A stretch of DNA of 64,000 nucleotides from Sphingomonas sp. PP-F2F-A104-K0414 (GCF_004340945.1 NZ_SLYD01000005.1:480109-544108); one strand, 5' to 3'. Shown: positions 8,455 to 18,559, counted from the stretch's first letter. The notes: generated by a model from the letters alone, not told the origin. Program-made: numbers and translations.

Positions 8455-11361
8455 TCAGTACCGGACCTTCGCCCCCGCGTAGAAATACCGACCGACCGGC
8501 GAGATCGGCACGTTGGTCTCGAAACCGATATCGGGCTTCTGGTCGGCGAGGTTGTTGACGCCGCCGTAGAACGAGAACCGCGCGTCGACCGCGACCTCGG
8601 CCTGCACGTCGTGCTGCCACAGCTCCTTGTACCGGAAATAGCGCGGATCGACGAGGCTGGGGTTCGCGTCGGTATCGGCCTTGGCGAAACGACGGACGCC
8701 GTCCTGCCAGCGCAGATTGTAGCTCAGGGTCAGCGCCCCCGCGGTCCAGCTCGGCGAGAAGGTGAAGGTATATTTCGGGCGGAACGGCTGGTCGACATTG
8801 TCCTCGGTAGTGGCGCCGGGCGTGGCGACCTGTTCGAGCTTGTCGAGATAGCCGCCTATCAACCGGATATCGAACGCCCCCATTCGCGCCGTCCGGAAAC
8901 GATAGGCGATGTTGAGTTCGGCGCCGGCGGTGCGGAACGCCGCGACGTTCTGCGGCTGGACGACATAGCCGTTGATGAACCCAGTGCCGCGCTCACGGCT
9001 GATCGCGTTGCAATAGGCGTTGTCGAGCGTCGGCTGGTCGACGCACAGCGACGCGATCGTGTTCGCATCGGGCGTGTTGATCGCGTCGCGCAACCGGATA
9101 TCGTACCAGTCGAGCCCGATCGACAGCCCCGAGATTGGCCGCACCACGACCCCCGCCGTCCAGGTGCGAGCGACTTCGGCGCGCAGGTCCGGATTGCCCT
9201 GCTGCGTGCCGGGAATGAAGATCGTGGCGTTCGGGTTGTTCTGCGCGGTGAAGGTGGCGGGATTGCCCCCTGCCCCGGTGATCAGCGTCTGGCAGTTCGC
9301 GGTGCGGAACTGCGTGCCGAGCGTGCGGTTGCCGAGGTAGCAGGGATCGGAGAAGAAGTTGCTGCTGCCGGTCTGCGGGCGGAAGATCTCGCCGATGTTG
9401 GGCGCGCGGACCGAGCGGCCGTAGGAGCCGCGGAAGCTGATCTCGCGGATCGGCGCGTAGATGCCGTTGAACTGATAGGCTCGGGTCGAGCCGACCGTCG
9501 AATAGTCCGAATAGCGTCCGGCGGCACCGATCGAGAGCAGGCTGGCGAACGGCACGTCCTTCAGAAGCGGCGCGTTCAGCTCGCCGAATGCTTCCCAGAC
9601 ATCGAAATGGCCGCTCGACGGGGTCGGCAGGATGTATTCGTCAAACTGGTAGAAAAGATTGTCGGTGATCGCCTGCGCCGGACGGAAGCTGCTAGACTCG
9701 CGGCGATATTCGCCACCGACAGCAAATGCGACCGGGCCGCCGGGCAGTGTAAAAAACTGTCCGAAGTCGCCGTTCAGCGAGGCGTTAGCGACGTGCTGAG
9801 TCAGTCGCGCATTGCTGGCCGGGTTGCTAAGGAAATAGCCGAACGAGGCCGGGTTCACGGTGTTGCCGCCGAACGTGTTGACCGGGACGCAGCCGGCCGC
9901 GCGGGCCTCGGCCGAACGGCAGACGATCGTTCCCCCCGGCGCGCGCACCGCATCGAGCGCGTTCAGGAAGCGATCGTTCAGGCGGTCGTTGAGCTTGGTC
10001 GCGCGGACGTCGGTCTGGCCATAGGTATAGGACACGTCGTAGCTGGCATGCTCCGAGATGCGGCCGGTGACGTCGATGACGCCGCGATATGTGCGTCGGC
10101 GGTCTTCCTCGCCACGCCGCGGGATGTCGAAATTGTTGCGGTTGACGTCGACCGAGCCAAGTCCGGCGGCGGTCGCCGCGGCGAGGATGCTGGTCGGGAT
10201 GTAGGGGTTGTCGAGCGCGATGGTCGCCGGATAATTGCCGCCATAACCGCCGAAGCTTGTCACGGTCGACTGGACGAACTTGCCCTCCAGGCTGATCTTG
10301 AACGCGTCCGACGCGTCGTAGTGCGTCAGCGCGTTGACCGCATGGCGGCGGGTGCGCGGGAAGATATCGCCGATATAGCCCGCGACCGGCGTGTCGTCGC
10401 CGCCGACCGAGTAGCCGTCGTTCTGCAGGAATCGGCCGGGCGTGTAGAGCGCGCCGTCGCCGCGGAATGTCTGGTCGCCGATATACACGATGCCCTGGTT
10501 CGAGCTGTACGGATAGCGCAGGTCGCCGACCGGTCCGATCTTGTAGCTGCCGGCGCGCGTCGGGTCGTAATTGTCGAGGTTGACGAAATACTGGCGGTCG
10601 CCCTGGGCGAGATACCGGCGGTCGTCGTTCGCGAGCGGCTGGTCGGCATTATACTCATAGGCAAGCGTCAGGTTGCCGCGACCGTCGGCGAAGTTGCGGC
10701 CTGCGATCAGCGAGGCGAAGCGGTTGGCGGCGTCGCCGCGCTCGGAGATGCCGAACTGGCTGCGGGCGGCGACGCCGTCGAAATCGCGCTTCAGGACGAA
10801 ATTGACGACGCCAGAGACGCCGTCCGCACCATACACCGCGGACGCCGCGCCGGTGAGCACGTCGACGCGCTCGATCAGGTCGGTCGGGATCGCGTTGATG
10901 TCCACGGCAGCGGTGTCGGGCTGGCCGGCGACATGGCGGCGGCCATTGACGAGCACCAGCGTCCGGTTGGGCCCCAGACCGCGCAGGTCGAGCAGGTTGA
11001 GCCCGACCTGCCCGAAGCTGCCGTCGGCCTGGGAATTGCCGGCTGTCCGCGTGCTGTCGCGCGAGTTGGTGAGCGCCGGCACGCGCTGGAGGAAGGTGGT
11101 GACGTTGGTGTTGCCCGACTTCTGGAGGTCGGCGGCGCTGAAGGAGACGATCGGGTTGGGCGCCTCGTAGTCCGGGCGCGCAATGCGTGACCCGGTGACG
11201 ACGATCTCACTTGCCGGATCCGGGGCCGGATCGACGGCGGCGGGCGCGGGCGTATCGGAGGTCGGCGTACTGGTAGTCTGAGGGATGACCTGCGCTTGAG
11301 CAGAAGTCGCGACAAGCAGGGCGACGCCAGACAGCAGATGACGGCGGCGAAGGATACGCAT
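8455..11361 (-). CDS. TonB-dependent receptor (carbohydrate type)
   Basis: A 968-residue outer-membrane receptor. It has a signal peptide (residues 1-23, ending AQAQ), a Pro/Thr linker, a TonB-box-like EIVVTGSRI, a plug domain (LQRVPALTNSRD ... GLGPNRTLVLVNGRRHV ... VLTGAASAVYGADGVSGVVNFVLKR) and a long barrel ending in FYAGAKVRY. Strong ribosome site GGGAGAGA before the ATG. It is divergent from the sugar ABC importer, with about 175 bases between the two starts, so shared control is likely. Plugs with this LLDLRGLG/LVNGRR pattern are common in sphingomonad and Caulobacter receptors for oligosaccharides. The substrate is inferred only from the neighbours. Confidence 0.92.
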   Translation of the reverse strand: MRILRRRHLLSGVALLVATSAQAQVIPQTTSTPTSDTPAPAAVDPAPDPASEIVVTGSRIARPDYEAPNPIVSFSAADLQKSGNTNVTTFLQRVPALTNSRDSTRTAGNSQADGSFGQVGLNLLDLRGLGPNRTLVLVNGRRHVAGQPDTAAVDINAIPTDLIERVDVLTGAASAVYGADGVSGVVNFVLKRDFDGVAARSQFGISERGDAANRFASLIAGRNFADGRGNLTLAYEYNADQPLANDDRRYLAQGDRQYFVNLDNYDPTRAGSYKIGPVGDLRYPYSSNQGIVYIGDQTFRGDGALYTPGRFLQNDGYSVGGDDTPVAGYIGDIFPRTRRHAVNALTHYDASDAFKISLEGKFVQSTVTSFGGYGGNYPATIALDNPYIPTSILAAATAAGLGSVDVNRNNFDIPRRGEEDRRRTYRGVIDVTGRISEHASYDVSYTYGQTDVRATKLNDRLNDRFLNALDAVRAPGGTIVCRSAEARAAGCVPVNTFGGNTVNPASFGYFLSNPASNARLTQHVANASLNGDFGQFFTLPGGPVAFAVGGEYRRESSSFRPAQAITDNLFYQFDEYILPTPSSGHFDVWEAFGELNAPLLKDVPFASLLSIGAAGRYSDYSTVGSTRAYQFNGIYAPIREISFRGSYGRSVRAPNIGEIFRPQTGSSNFFSDPCYLGNRTLGTQFRTANCQTLITGAGGNPATFTAQNNPNATIFIPGTQQGNPDLRAEVARTWTAGVVVRPISGLSIGLDWYDIRLRDAINTPDANTIASLCVDQPTLDNAYCNAISRERGTGFINGYVVQPQNVAAFRTAGAELNIAYRFRTARMGAFDIRLIGGYLDKLEQVATPGATTEDNVDQPFRPKYTFTFSPSWTAGALTLSYNLRWQDGVRRFAKADTDANPSLVDPRYFRYKELWQHDVQAEVAVDARFSFYGGVNNLADQKPDIGFETNVPISPVGRYFYAGAKVRY

Positions 11362-11536
11362 GACTTCTCTCCCTGTTCGCCGGCGTTGGCCCCCGCCGGC
11401 GTTCGTTGCACTCGGCTTAGGCGCATCGTCGGCTGCGGAGCAAGGTCATCGACTTTGCAAACGCTGCCAAGGCATTAACCTGGCGCAATATTTCGGCGGT
11501 TATCGCCTTATGCAGGGGGTGGCGCGGAACGCTGCG
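11362..11536. promoter_or_regulatory. Divergent promoter region with a candidate LacI-type operator
   Basis: This region separates the TonB receptor and binding-protein starts. At 11455-11470 the sequence TTGCAAACGCTGCCAA is an imperfect palindrome (6 of 9 half-site positions match) resembling operators of LacI-family sugar repressors. No LacI gene is in the window, so this is a weak prediction. Confidence 0.3.
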
Positions 11537-12814
11537 ATGCGCCACGATCCGACGATGGGGGAGCAGGCGCAGGACTGGACGCGGAGGGACGTATTGGGAC
11601 TCCTGCCGACGCTCGGCCTGGTGGCCTGTGCCGGCACGCGCGGCGCCGAACCGTTGAAGTTCTGGGCGATGAGCTACGAGGGCGACTATTCGCCGATGCT
11701 GATGCCCGCCTTCACCGCCGCGACGGGGATCGCGGTCGACGTTCAATCCTTGCCGGCGACCGCCAGCCACGAGAAGCTACTGACCGCGCAGGCCGGCGGC
11801 GCGATGCCCGACGTGCTGATGCTGTATAACGGCTGGGTGCAGGAGTTCGCGACGATCGGCGCGATCGCCCCAGTCCCGTCGCCCGCTCTGGTCGCCGACA
11901 TGTTTCCCGGCGTGCTCGATGCAACGCATGTGCAGGGACGCGACTTCGCGGTGCCTTGGTCGGTCGCGCCTCAAGCGCAGTTCTACCGCCGGGATATTCT
12001 CACGAGGGCAGGCTATTCCGCGCCTGCTGAAGACTGGGACGGCTGGCTCCGCATGGGCCATGCAATCAAGCGACAGCGACCCGACGACTTCGTATTCATG
12101 CTCCTGCTCAACTGGCCAGACACGCTCATCACGATGCTTGGCCAGACCGGCGCGACGATGCTCCGCGACCACGATACGCGCGGCAATTTCCAGATCCCGG
12201 AAGCACGGGCCGCGTTCGCCTACTACGTGCGGCTCTTCGCCGAAGGGCTCGCGCCAAAAGCGCTCTCCACCGAGATTCAGGACCCGGTCGCGGCCTTTGC
12301 GCAAGGCTATTTCGCGATCTGGCCAACCGGGCCGACGACGTTGCTCGACCTCCATCGGCGTGCCGCGGAGATCCCCGCCGAGCGTTGGGGTACGGCGCGG
12401 CTCGCCGGTCCGCATGGGCTCGGCGCGGTATCGGGACTGAGTACCAGCCTATGCGTTTCCGCCTCGACGCCGCGCCCGGCCGAGGCGTGGGCACTGGTCC
12501 GCCATCTCAGTTCGCCGGCAAGCGAACTCCGCTACCAGCGCCTGATCGGCAATCTCCCGGCCCGCCTGAGCGCGTGGTCGTCGCCGCAGCTGCGCGCACC
12601 GATACTCGCGCCGTTCAAGGAGCAGATGCGCTTCCCCACCGCCGCGCCGAAGGTCATCGAGTGGGAACGGATCAAGCTCGAGATACAGTTCGCCGCCGAG
12701 CGCGTCGTGCGGGGCGTCCAGACGATCCCGCAGGCGCTGACCGGGCTCGACACGCGCGTCGACCAGTTGCTCGCCAAGCGCCGCGCGCTGGTAGAGGCGG
12801 GGACGCTCGCATGA
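11537..12814 (+). CDS. Sugar ABC transporter substrate-binding protein (Tat lipoprotein)
   Basis: A solute-binding protein of about 425 residues, family 1 (maltose/oligosaccharide). The N-terminus has a twin-arginine motif (WTRRDVLGLL) followed by a lipobox (LVAC), so it is predicted to be exported folded and anchored as a lipoprotein. The mature part shows the family pattern PLKFWAMSYEGDY ... GGAMPDVLMLYNGWVQEFATIGAI ... FAVPWSVAPQAQFYRRDIL. I place the start at ATG 11537; the upstream frame reads as promoter DNA, and ATGs at 11510 and 11555 are alternatives. It is the first gene of a three-gene set with two permeases and is joined to the next by an ATGA overlap. Confidence 0.9.
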   Translation: MRHDPTMGEQAQDWTRRDVLGLLPTLGLVACAGTRGAEPLKFWAMSYEGDYSPMLMPAFTAATGIAVDVQSLPATASHEKLLTAQAGGAMPDVLMLYNGWVQEFATIGAIAPVPSPALVADMFPGVLDATHVQGRDFAVPWSVAPQAQFYRRDILTRAGYSAPAEDWDGWLRMGHAIKRQRPDDFVFMLLLNWPDTLITMLGQTGATMLRDHDTRGNFQIPEARAAFAYYVRLFAEGLAPKALSTEIQDPVAAFAQGYFAIWPTGPTTLLDLHRRAAEIPAERWGTARLAGPHGLGAVSGLSTSLCVSASTPRPAEAWALVRHLSSPASELRYQRLIGNLPARLSAWSSPQLRAPILAPFKEQMRFPTAAPKVIEWERIKLEIQFAAERVVRGVQTIPQALTGLDTRVDQLLAKRRALVEAGTLA

Positions 12815-13692
12815 CCCGTCAGGAACGTGCCGCCTGGCTATTCTCCGCCCCCGTCCTCGCGATCATTGCGCTGGTGTTCGTCCTGCCGACCGCGCTGGCG
12901 ATGGCGTTGTCGGTCACCGATTACTCGATCTACGCGCTCGCCGACTGGGCGAACCTGCGCTTCGTCGGGCTCGGCAATTTCGTCGACCTGTTCTCGACAC
13001 CGCTGTTCTGGCGCACGATCGGCAATACTGCGCTGTTCGCGGTGCTCGGCGTACCGATGGCGATCGGTACATCGCTCGCCGTCGCGCTGCTGCTCAACGA
13101 CGCGACGGTCCGATGGAAGCCGCTCTGGCGCGTGCTGTTGTTCGCGCCCTACGTCACCAGCATCGTCGCGACCGCGGTGGTGTGGAGGTTCCTGTTCAAC
13201 GAACGCTCGGGGCTCATCAACCGCGCGCTGGCGACGATCGGGGCGGCGCCGGTCGACTGGCTGGGCAACCCGCACACCTCGATCCCGGCAATCCTGATCT
13301 TCGTGACGTGGAAGATCTTCGGCTACAACATGATCGTCTTCACCGCCGCGCTGTCCGCGGTGCCGCAGGACCTGATGGAGGCCGCACGGCTCGACGGCGC
13401 CGGCCGCTGGGGCCGCTTCCGCCACGTCACCCTCCCCGCGATCGGCCCGACACTGTTGCTCGCCGCGGTGATGAGCGTCGCGGGCTTCCTCCAGATCTTC
13501 GCCGAACCCTATGTGATGACGCTTGGCGGGCCGGCGCAGAGCACCACAACGATCCTGTATTTCATGTTCGACGAAGGCTTCAAATGGTGGAACCTGGGGC
13601 AGGCGAGCGCGGTCGCGTTCGTGCTGTTCCTGATGATCCTCGCGCTGACGATGGTCCAGACGCGGATCGGGAGGCGCTACGAATGGCTGTGA
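12811..13692 (+). CDS. Sugar ABC transporter permease, MalF type
   Basis: A 293-residue inner-membrane protein with about six hydrophobic segments. The EAA loop that docks the ATPase reads EAARLDGAGRWGRFRHVTLPAIGPT. The start ATG overlaps the stop of the binding-protein gene by 4 bases; an upstream open frame in the same phase is antisense-type noise. With the second permease it forms the channel of a type I importer. Its last 10 bases overlap the next gene. Confidence 0.92.
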   Translation: MTRQERAAWLFSAPVLAIIALVFVLPTALAMALSVTDYSIYALADWANLRFVGLGNFVDLFSTPLFWRTIGNTALFAVLGVPMAIGTSLAVALLLNDATVRWKPLWRVLLFAPYVTSIVATAVVWRFLFNERSGLINRALATIGAAPVDWLGNPHTSIPAILIFVTWKIFGYNMIVFTAALSAVPQDLMEAARLDGAGRWGRFRHVTLPAIGPTLLLAAVMSVAGFLQIFAEPYVMTLGGPAQSTTTILYFMFDEGFKWWNLGQASAVAFVLFLMILALTMVQTRIGRRYEWL

Positions 13693-14531
13693 AACCGCGC
13701 GCGGTCCTCGCCAATGTGGCGGTTGCGACCCTGACCGCGCTGACGATCGCCCCTCTGCTCTACATGGTGATCGTGTCGTTCATGCCGCGCGGCCAGTCAA
13801 GCAACCTGCCGACGCCGCTGTGGCCGTCGCACTGGTCGCTGGAGAATTACCACGAACTGCTCGTCCGGCGGCTGATCGACGGGGCGTGGTTCGATTACCG
13901 GATCGTCCCCGCATTGTTCAACAGCATCGCGGTCGCCGCGATCTCGACGCTGCTCGGGCTGCTGCTGACGGTGCCGGCGGGGTATGCGTTCGCCAAGCTG
14001 CGGTTCCGCGGGCGAGAGCGGCTGTTGAAGATCCTGATCGCGTCGCTGGTCGTGCCCGGTCAGGTCGCGATGCTGCCGCTGTTCCTGATCTTCAAGCAAC
14101 TCGGGCTGGTAAACACCTATGCCGGCGTGATCCTGCCGAGCCTTGCGGGGATTTTCGCGATCCTGTTCGTGCGGCAGGCGACGCTGGCGATTCCGGACGA
14201 GATGATCGACGCGGCGCGGATCGACGGCGCGAGCGAGGCGCGGATCTTCGTGACCATCGTCCTCCCCCTCCTCACCCCGATCGTGGTCACGCTGGCGCTC
14301 TTCATGTTCCTCGGCTCGTGGAACGACTTCCTCTGGCCGCTGATCGTGCTGGCCGACCAGCATCTCTACACGCTGCCGGTCGCGGTCGCGGCGATCGCGC
14401 GCGAGCATTCGGCGGACGGCGAGCTGATGATGGCCGCGGCCGTGGTCACAACGATGCCGGTGCTGCTGCTCTTCCTCGCGATGCAGCGTTACTATTTGAC
14501 CGGACTGCTCGGCGGCAGCGTGAAGGGATAG
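13683..14531 (+). CDS. Sugar ABC transporter permease, MalG type
   Basis: A 282-residue permease with an N-terminal membrane helix (VAVATLTALTIAPLLYMVIV), the MalG-like loop FMPRGQSSNLPTPLWP, and an EAA motif reading DAARIDGASEARIFVTIVLP. The start ATG at 13683 lies inside the end of the MalF-type gene. Its 3' end overlaps the convergent ATPase gene by 40 bases, an unusual tail-to-tail layout for an importer whose ATPase is normally on the same strand. Confidence 0.92.
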   Translation: MAVKPRAVLANVAVATLTALTIAPLLYMVIVSFMPRGQSSNLPTPLWPSHWSLENYHELLVRRLIDGAWFDYRIVPALFNSIAVAAISTLLGLLLTVPAGYAFAKLRFRGRERLLKILIASLVVPGQVAMLPLFLIFKQLGLVNTYAGVILPSLAGIFAILFVRQATLAIPDEMIDAARIDGASEARIFVTIVLPLLTPIVVTLALFMFLGSWNDFLWPLIVLADQHLYTLPVAVAAIAREHSADGELMMAAAVVTTMPVLLLFLAMQRYYLTGLLGGSVKG

Positions 14532-15601
14532 GCGCGACCATCGGCGCCGAACACATGCGCGTTCTCGGGGGCAACGCCTACGCGGAGGACCTCCCCAAGC
14601 GTGACCGCCTGATCGCCCGGCAACTGCGCGACGATCGTATCCGCCGCGCCACGGGCGCCGAGATGCGCGAACGACAGCGGCCCGAGCCGCTCGAACAATT
14701 CGACCGCGCCAACGAACGGTCCTGCATCATCGACGTGCAGGTGTTCGGGCCGGACGCCGAGTGTAACCGCCGCGCCGACCGCACCCTTCGGGACGATCGC
14801 GCCGGTCCTCACCGTCTCACCGCCTGCCAGTCTTACCGTGGCGCCGTCGGCGTCGACCGACGCGATCGTCGCCGCGAGCAGGTTCATCCCCGGCGAGCCG
14901 ATCGCCGCCGCAACGGCAAGACTTGCCGGTCGCCGATACACCTCAATCGGCGGCCCGACCTGCTCGACACGCCCCTCGCTCATCACGACGATGCGATTGG
15001 CGAGCGTCATCGCCTCCAGCTGATCGTGCGTGACATAGATCATCGTCGCGCCAAGCTGCTGATGCAGCCGCGCGAACTCGTGCCGCATCCGCGCGCGAAG
15101 ATTGGCGTCGAGGTTTGACAACGGCTCGTCGAGCAGCAGCACCTTCGGCCGCCGCACCACCGCGCGAGCGATCGACACCCGCTGGCGCTGCCCACCCGAC
15201 AACGCACGCGGCCGCCGGTCGAGCAGCTCCGAAAGATCGAGCATAGCCGCAACCTCCGCAACCCGCTCGGCAATCTCTCGCTTGGCGACCTTTGCGACCT
15301 TCAACGGAAACGCGATGTTCTCCGCGACCGTGAGATGCGGATAAAGCGCGTAGGACTGGAACACCATCGCCAGCCCGCGGTCCGATGGCGCCGCATCAGT
15401 CACGTCGCGCCCGCCGATCACCACCCGCCCCGCGCTCGGCACCTCGAGCCCGGCGATCATCCGCAGCAGCGTCGACTTGCCACACCCAGATGGCCCGACG
15501 AGCACGACGAACTCGCCCTCCTCGATCGCCAGGTCGGTCGACTGGAGCACGGTCGTGTCACCGAAACGCTTGGAAAGTCCCCAGATTTCAACGCTCGCCA
15601 C
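14492..15601 (-). CDS. Sugar ABC transporter ATP-binding protein (MalK/UgpC family)
   Basis: A 369-residue ATPase that should power the two permeases. Walker A is GPSGCGKST, the signature LSGGQRQRVSIARA, Walker B VLLLDEPLSNLD and the H-loop YVTHDQ. A C-terminal TOBE-like regulatory domain follows (about residues 235-365), as in MalK. I choose GTG at 15601 (VASVEIWGLSKRFG) because AAAGGGG lies upstream and family proteins begin at this point; the frame continues upstream to an ATG at 15691. It is convergent to the permeases, and divergent from the second TonB receptor. Confidence 0.9.
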   Translation of the reverse strand: MASVEIWGLSKRFGDTTVLQSTDLAIEEGEFVVLVGPSGCGKSTLLRMIAGLEVPSAGRVVIGGRDVTDAAPSDRGLAMVFQSYALYPHLTVAENIAFPLKVAKVAKREIAERVAEVAAMLDLSELLDRRPRALSGGQRQRVSIARAVVRRPKVLLLDEPLSNLDANLRARMRHEFARLHQQLGATMIYVTHDQLEAMTLANRIVVMSEGRVEQVGPPIEVYRRPASLAVAAAIGSPGMNLLAATIASVDADGATVRLAGGETVRTGAIVPKGAVGAAVTLGVRPEHLHVDDAGPFVGAVELFERLGPLSFAHLGARGAADTIVAQLPGDQAVTLGEVLRVGVAPENAHVFGADGRAYPFTLPPSSPVK

Positions 15602-15922
15602 CGCATGCCCCTTTACCCATGCCGCCTTGGGTAGCGGCATGAACGGTAGCGTGCAAAGCAGCGACCGCGTGACGCAAACGACGAACGACACGATTCACAA
15701 CCGGTGTTTTGCCAGGAACGATCCGTTCTAGCGCTGCCCGGAGCGGATGCAGATGCTTCCTGAGTTTACAGATTGGCCTCGATGCGCCGGCGAGTGCGAC
15801 CGATTCGACACACTTGCAACTTAATCTACCTCAAGTCTCACTTCGGTGATTGGCGCGAACCGGCGCGGGGATTACAGGGTATCCCACTGGCTTCATTAGA
15901 AAAGCTGGCCGTTGGGAGAGCT
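15602..15922. promoter_or_regulatory. Divergent region between ABC ATPase and second TonB receptor
   Basis: About 320 bases containing the promoters of both genes. The stretch near 15700 (CACAACCGGTGTTTTG) has a CCGG-centred partial palindrome like LacI-family sites, but the match is loose. No gene seen. Confidence 0.3.
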
Positions 15923-18481
15923 ATGATGACTGATCGACGCGCGCTTCGCGTGTTCCTTTTGGCTGGTTGCGCGACCGTGTCGCTGCCGGCTTACGCGCAG
16001 ACCGCAGAACCGACCGCGTCAGCGGCCGCGACCAGTGCGCAAAACCCGGCCCAGACTGCTACGGCTGCCGACGACTCGACTACCCCGGATATCGTCGTCA
16101 CCGGTCAGACCACGCGTAACCGTCCGCTGATCACCGCTTCTGCCGACATCACGCTCGCCTCGCGCGCCGATATCGACCGCAAGGCTCCGCGATCGACTGC
16201 GGACATGCTTGAACTGATCCCCGGCATCTTCGTCGAGTCGACCGCGGGCGCCGTATCGAACAATTATTCGGTGCGCGGCCTGCAAGGTGGCGGCCAGCGC
16301 TTCATCCAGTTGGAAGAGGACGGCATGCCGATCCTGTACAGCGGGGGCGGTGCCGACTTCTTCTTCGACCAGGACCTGACGATTGATCGCCTCGAAGCGG
16401 TGAAGGGCGGCTCGTCGGGTGTACTGACCGTCAACGGTGCCGGCGCGACGATCAACTTCATTTCGAAGACGCCGAACTTCACGCGTACCGAAGCGATGGC
16501 GCGCGGTAGCTATTACAATTACGGACAGAAGCGCGGCGAAGTGTATCTGTCGTCGCCGATCACCGACAAGCTGGCGTTCAACGTCGGCGGCTATTTCCAG
16601 TCGAGCCCCGGCGTGCGCGACAACCCGTTCGACTATCGCGGCTGGCGCATCAAGGGCGCGCTGGAATATCGCCCCGAGGCCGGTGGCTATATCCGTATCT
16701 CCGCCAAGGGCGGCGATATCGAGAATGCCTATTACGCGGATCAGCCGTACCGCTTCATCGATGGCGAGCCGAGCGGTATCCCGAGCCTCAGCACCCAGTT
16801 CGGCAATGTCGGCGGTGATGCGTTCAAGAGCATCCAGGTCCCCGTCTCGACCTTCGCGCATCCAAGCGGCTTCCGCGAATTCCGGTATCAGGATGGCATC
16901 AAGGCGAAGACGGCGCAGTTCCGGATCGACATGGAGACCCCGGTCAGCGACAGCGTCAACCTGTTCCTGCACAGTCGCTACCTGAAATACTCATACGACT
17001 TCAACGGCCTGTTCCCTGGCTCGGGTACCGGCAACGCCGGCCTTACGAGTGCGGTCAATTATCTAACGCCCGGCGCCGGTTCGCCGATCAACGACCTGTT
17101 GACTGCGGGTCGAACGGCGTTTCCGGCCGCGACGCGGTTCGGCATCCGCAACCTGCGGACCGGCACAGTGCTGGGCAGCAACCAAGTCGCGGACCTGAAT
17201 GCGCTGAACGGCAATGGCTTCCTCCAGCGCACGACGCTCAACCACGATTACATCGACGGCAAGGATTTCGGTCTAAACGGCGGCGGCACGTGGGAATATG
17301 AGAGCGGCGGGTTCAAGAACTCACTGACCGTCGGCGCGATGTATTACGACGTGACACGCGAGCAGGACCAGTCGGCGACGGCGAGCGTCGTCAACGACGT
17401 TCGGTCGAACAGCGACATTTACGACATCGTCGCGCTGAACGCGGCAAACGGCGTCGTCGGCACGCTGTCCGATAACGGCCTGGTTTCGTATGGCGACTGG
17501 GGCGCTGGCATCCGCACGCGCAAGGACTCCACCGTCTCGCTGTATGCCAATGACGAGCTGTCGATCGGCGACCTCCATCTCGACGGCGGAATCCGCTGGG
17601 AGCGCGACTCCGCGACGTTCCTGGACGGTCAGGCCGCGACGGTGAACCAGCCGGTGCAGCCGAACGTGCCCGGCCTCATCCGCACGGTCGGATCGACCTT
17701 CGACGGGACCTTCGCACGGACGCAGCGGACGCAGTCGAAGGCCGCGTACACCGCCGGCGCGAACTATCAGTTCACGCCTAACCTCGCGATCTACGCGCGC
17801 TATGCGAACGGTTTCCAGACCAACAACACCGATCCTATCACGACGATCGAGCTGTACGAGGCTGGTGTCCGCTATCAATACCAGCGCTTCATCAGCGGCT
17901 CGGCGACTGTGTTTCAGACCAACTTCAAGAACCAGAACTACAATTTTGTCAACCCGGCCAACCCGTCGCAACAGCAGAACATCAACGCCGACCTGCGCAC
18001 CCGCGGCGTCGAGGTGGATCTGAACATCCGTCCGATCACGTGGTTCTCCGTGGATTTCCAGGGCGTGTTCCAGCAACCCAAGCTGCTCAACCTGGAGATC
18101 GACGGCGTCAGCCAAGGTGCGCAGTACGAAGGCAACCGACCCGAACGGACGCCCGCCAAGCTCTTCACGATCACGCCGGCGATCAAGCTGCCAGGTGGCC
18201 TGGGCGAAGTGTACGGTCGCTATAAATATATCGGGCGCATCTTCGCCGATGCCGGCAACGGGGTCGCGCTGCCCAGCTACGGCGTGACCAGTGCGGGGAT
18301 CACGATCAACGTCAACGACCGAATCCAGGCGAACTTCAACGCCGACAACATCTTCAATGTCGTTGGCTTGACCGAGGGTAATCCGCGCCAGGGCCAGACA
18401 CAGGCGGTAACCGATGGCTATTTCTATGCCCGCGGCATTGTCGGCACGACCTATGGCGGATCAGTGACGCTGAAGTTCTGA
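15923..18481 (+). CDS. TonB-dependent receptor (carbohydrate locus)
   Basis: An 852-residue outer-membrane receptor. GGGAGAG stands just before the ATG pair at 15923. The signal peptide ends LPAYAQT, followed by an Ala/Thr linker, a TonB-box-like DIVVTGQ, a plug (LELIPGIFVESTAGAVSNNYSVRGLQGGGQRFIQ ... VLTVNGAGATINFISKTPN) and a barrel ending GGSVTLKF with the C-terminal Phe needed for assembly. It is followed after 78 bases by a glycoside hydrolase, with a terminator-like hairpin between. The substrate is probably the oligosaccharide taken up by the ABC importer; this is inference. Confidence 0.92.
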   Translation: MMTDRRALRVFLLAGCATVSLPAYAQTAEPTASAAATSAQNPAQTATAADDSTTPDIVVTGQTTRNRPLITASADITLASRADIDRKAPRSTADMLELIPGIFVESTAGAVSNNYSVRGLQGGGQRFIQLEEDGMPILYSGGGADFFFDQDLTIDRLEAVKGGSSGVLTVNGAGATINFISKTPNFTRTEAMARGSYYNYGQKRGEVYLSSPITDKLAFNVGGYFQSSPGVRDNPFDYRGWRIKGALEYRPEAGGYIRISAKGGDIENAYYADQPYRFIDGEPSGIPSLSTQFGNVGGDAFKSIQVPVSTFAHPSGFREFRYQDGIKAKTAQFRIDMETPVSDSVNLFLHSRYLKYSYDFNGLFPGSGTGNAGLTSAVNYLTPGAGSPINDLLTAGRTAFPAATRFGIRNLRTGTVLGSNQVADLNALNGNGFLQRTTLNHDYIDGKDFGLNGGGTWEYESGGFKNSLTVGAMYYDVTREQDQSATASVVNDVRSNSDIYDIVALNAANGVVGTLSDNGLVSYGDWGAGIRTRKDSTVSLYANDELSIGDLHLDGGIRWERDSATFLDGQAATVNQPVQPNVPGLIRTVGSTFDGTFARTQRTQSKAAYTAGANYQFTPNLAIYARYANGFQTNNTDPITTIELYEAGVRYQYQRFISGSATVFQTNFKNQNYNFVNPANPSQQQNINADLRTRGVEVDLNIRPITWFSVDFQGVFQQPKLLNLEIDGVSQGAQYEGNRPERTPAKLFTITPAIKLPGGLGEVYGRYKYIGRIFADAGNGVALPSYGVTSAGITINVNDRIQANFNADNIFNVVGLTEGNPRQGQTQAVTDGYFYARGIVGTTYGGSVTLKF

Positions 18482-18507
18482 TCGACTGACGATGTGAGGG
18501 TTCAAAC

Positions 18508-18544
18508 GGGGCGGCGAGCAGGCGACTGTTCTGCCGCCCCTTTT
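18508..18544 (+). terminator. Terminator or attenuator between receptor and hydrolase genes
   Basis: The perfect 8-bp stem GGGGCGGC / GCCGCCCC, extended inward by GAGCAG against CTGTTC, is followed at once by TTTT. It lies between two same-strand genes, so it may lower hydrolase expression relative to the receptor rather than end the operon. Confidence 0.7.
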
Positions 18545-18559
18545 CGCGGAGTGACAATC

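Noticed and set aside
8173..11190. Forward open frame of 1005 codons
   Set aside because: It is the antisense of the TonB receptor at 8455-11361, rich in Arg, Ala, Asp and Val without motifs; the receptor has a signal peptide, plug and barrel.
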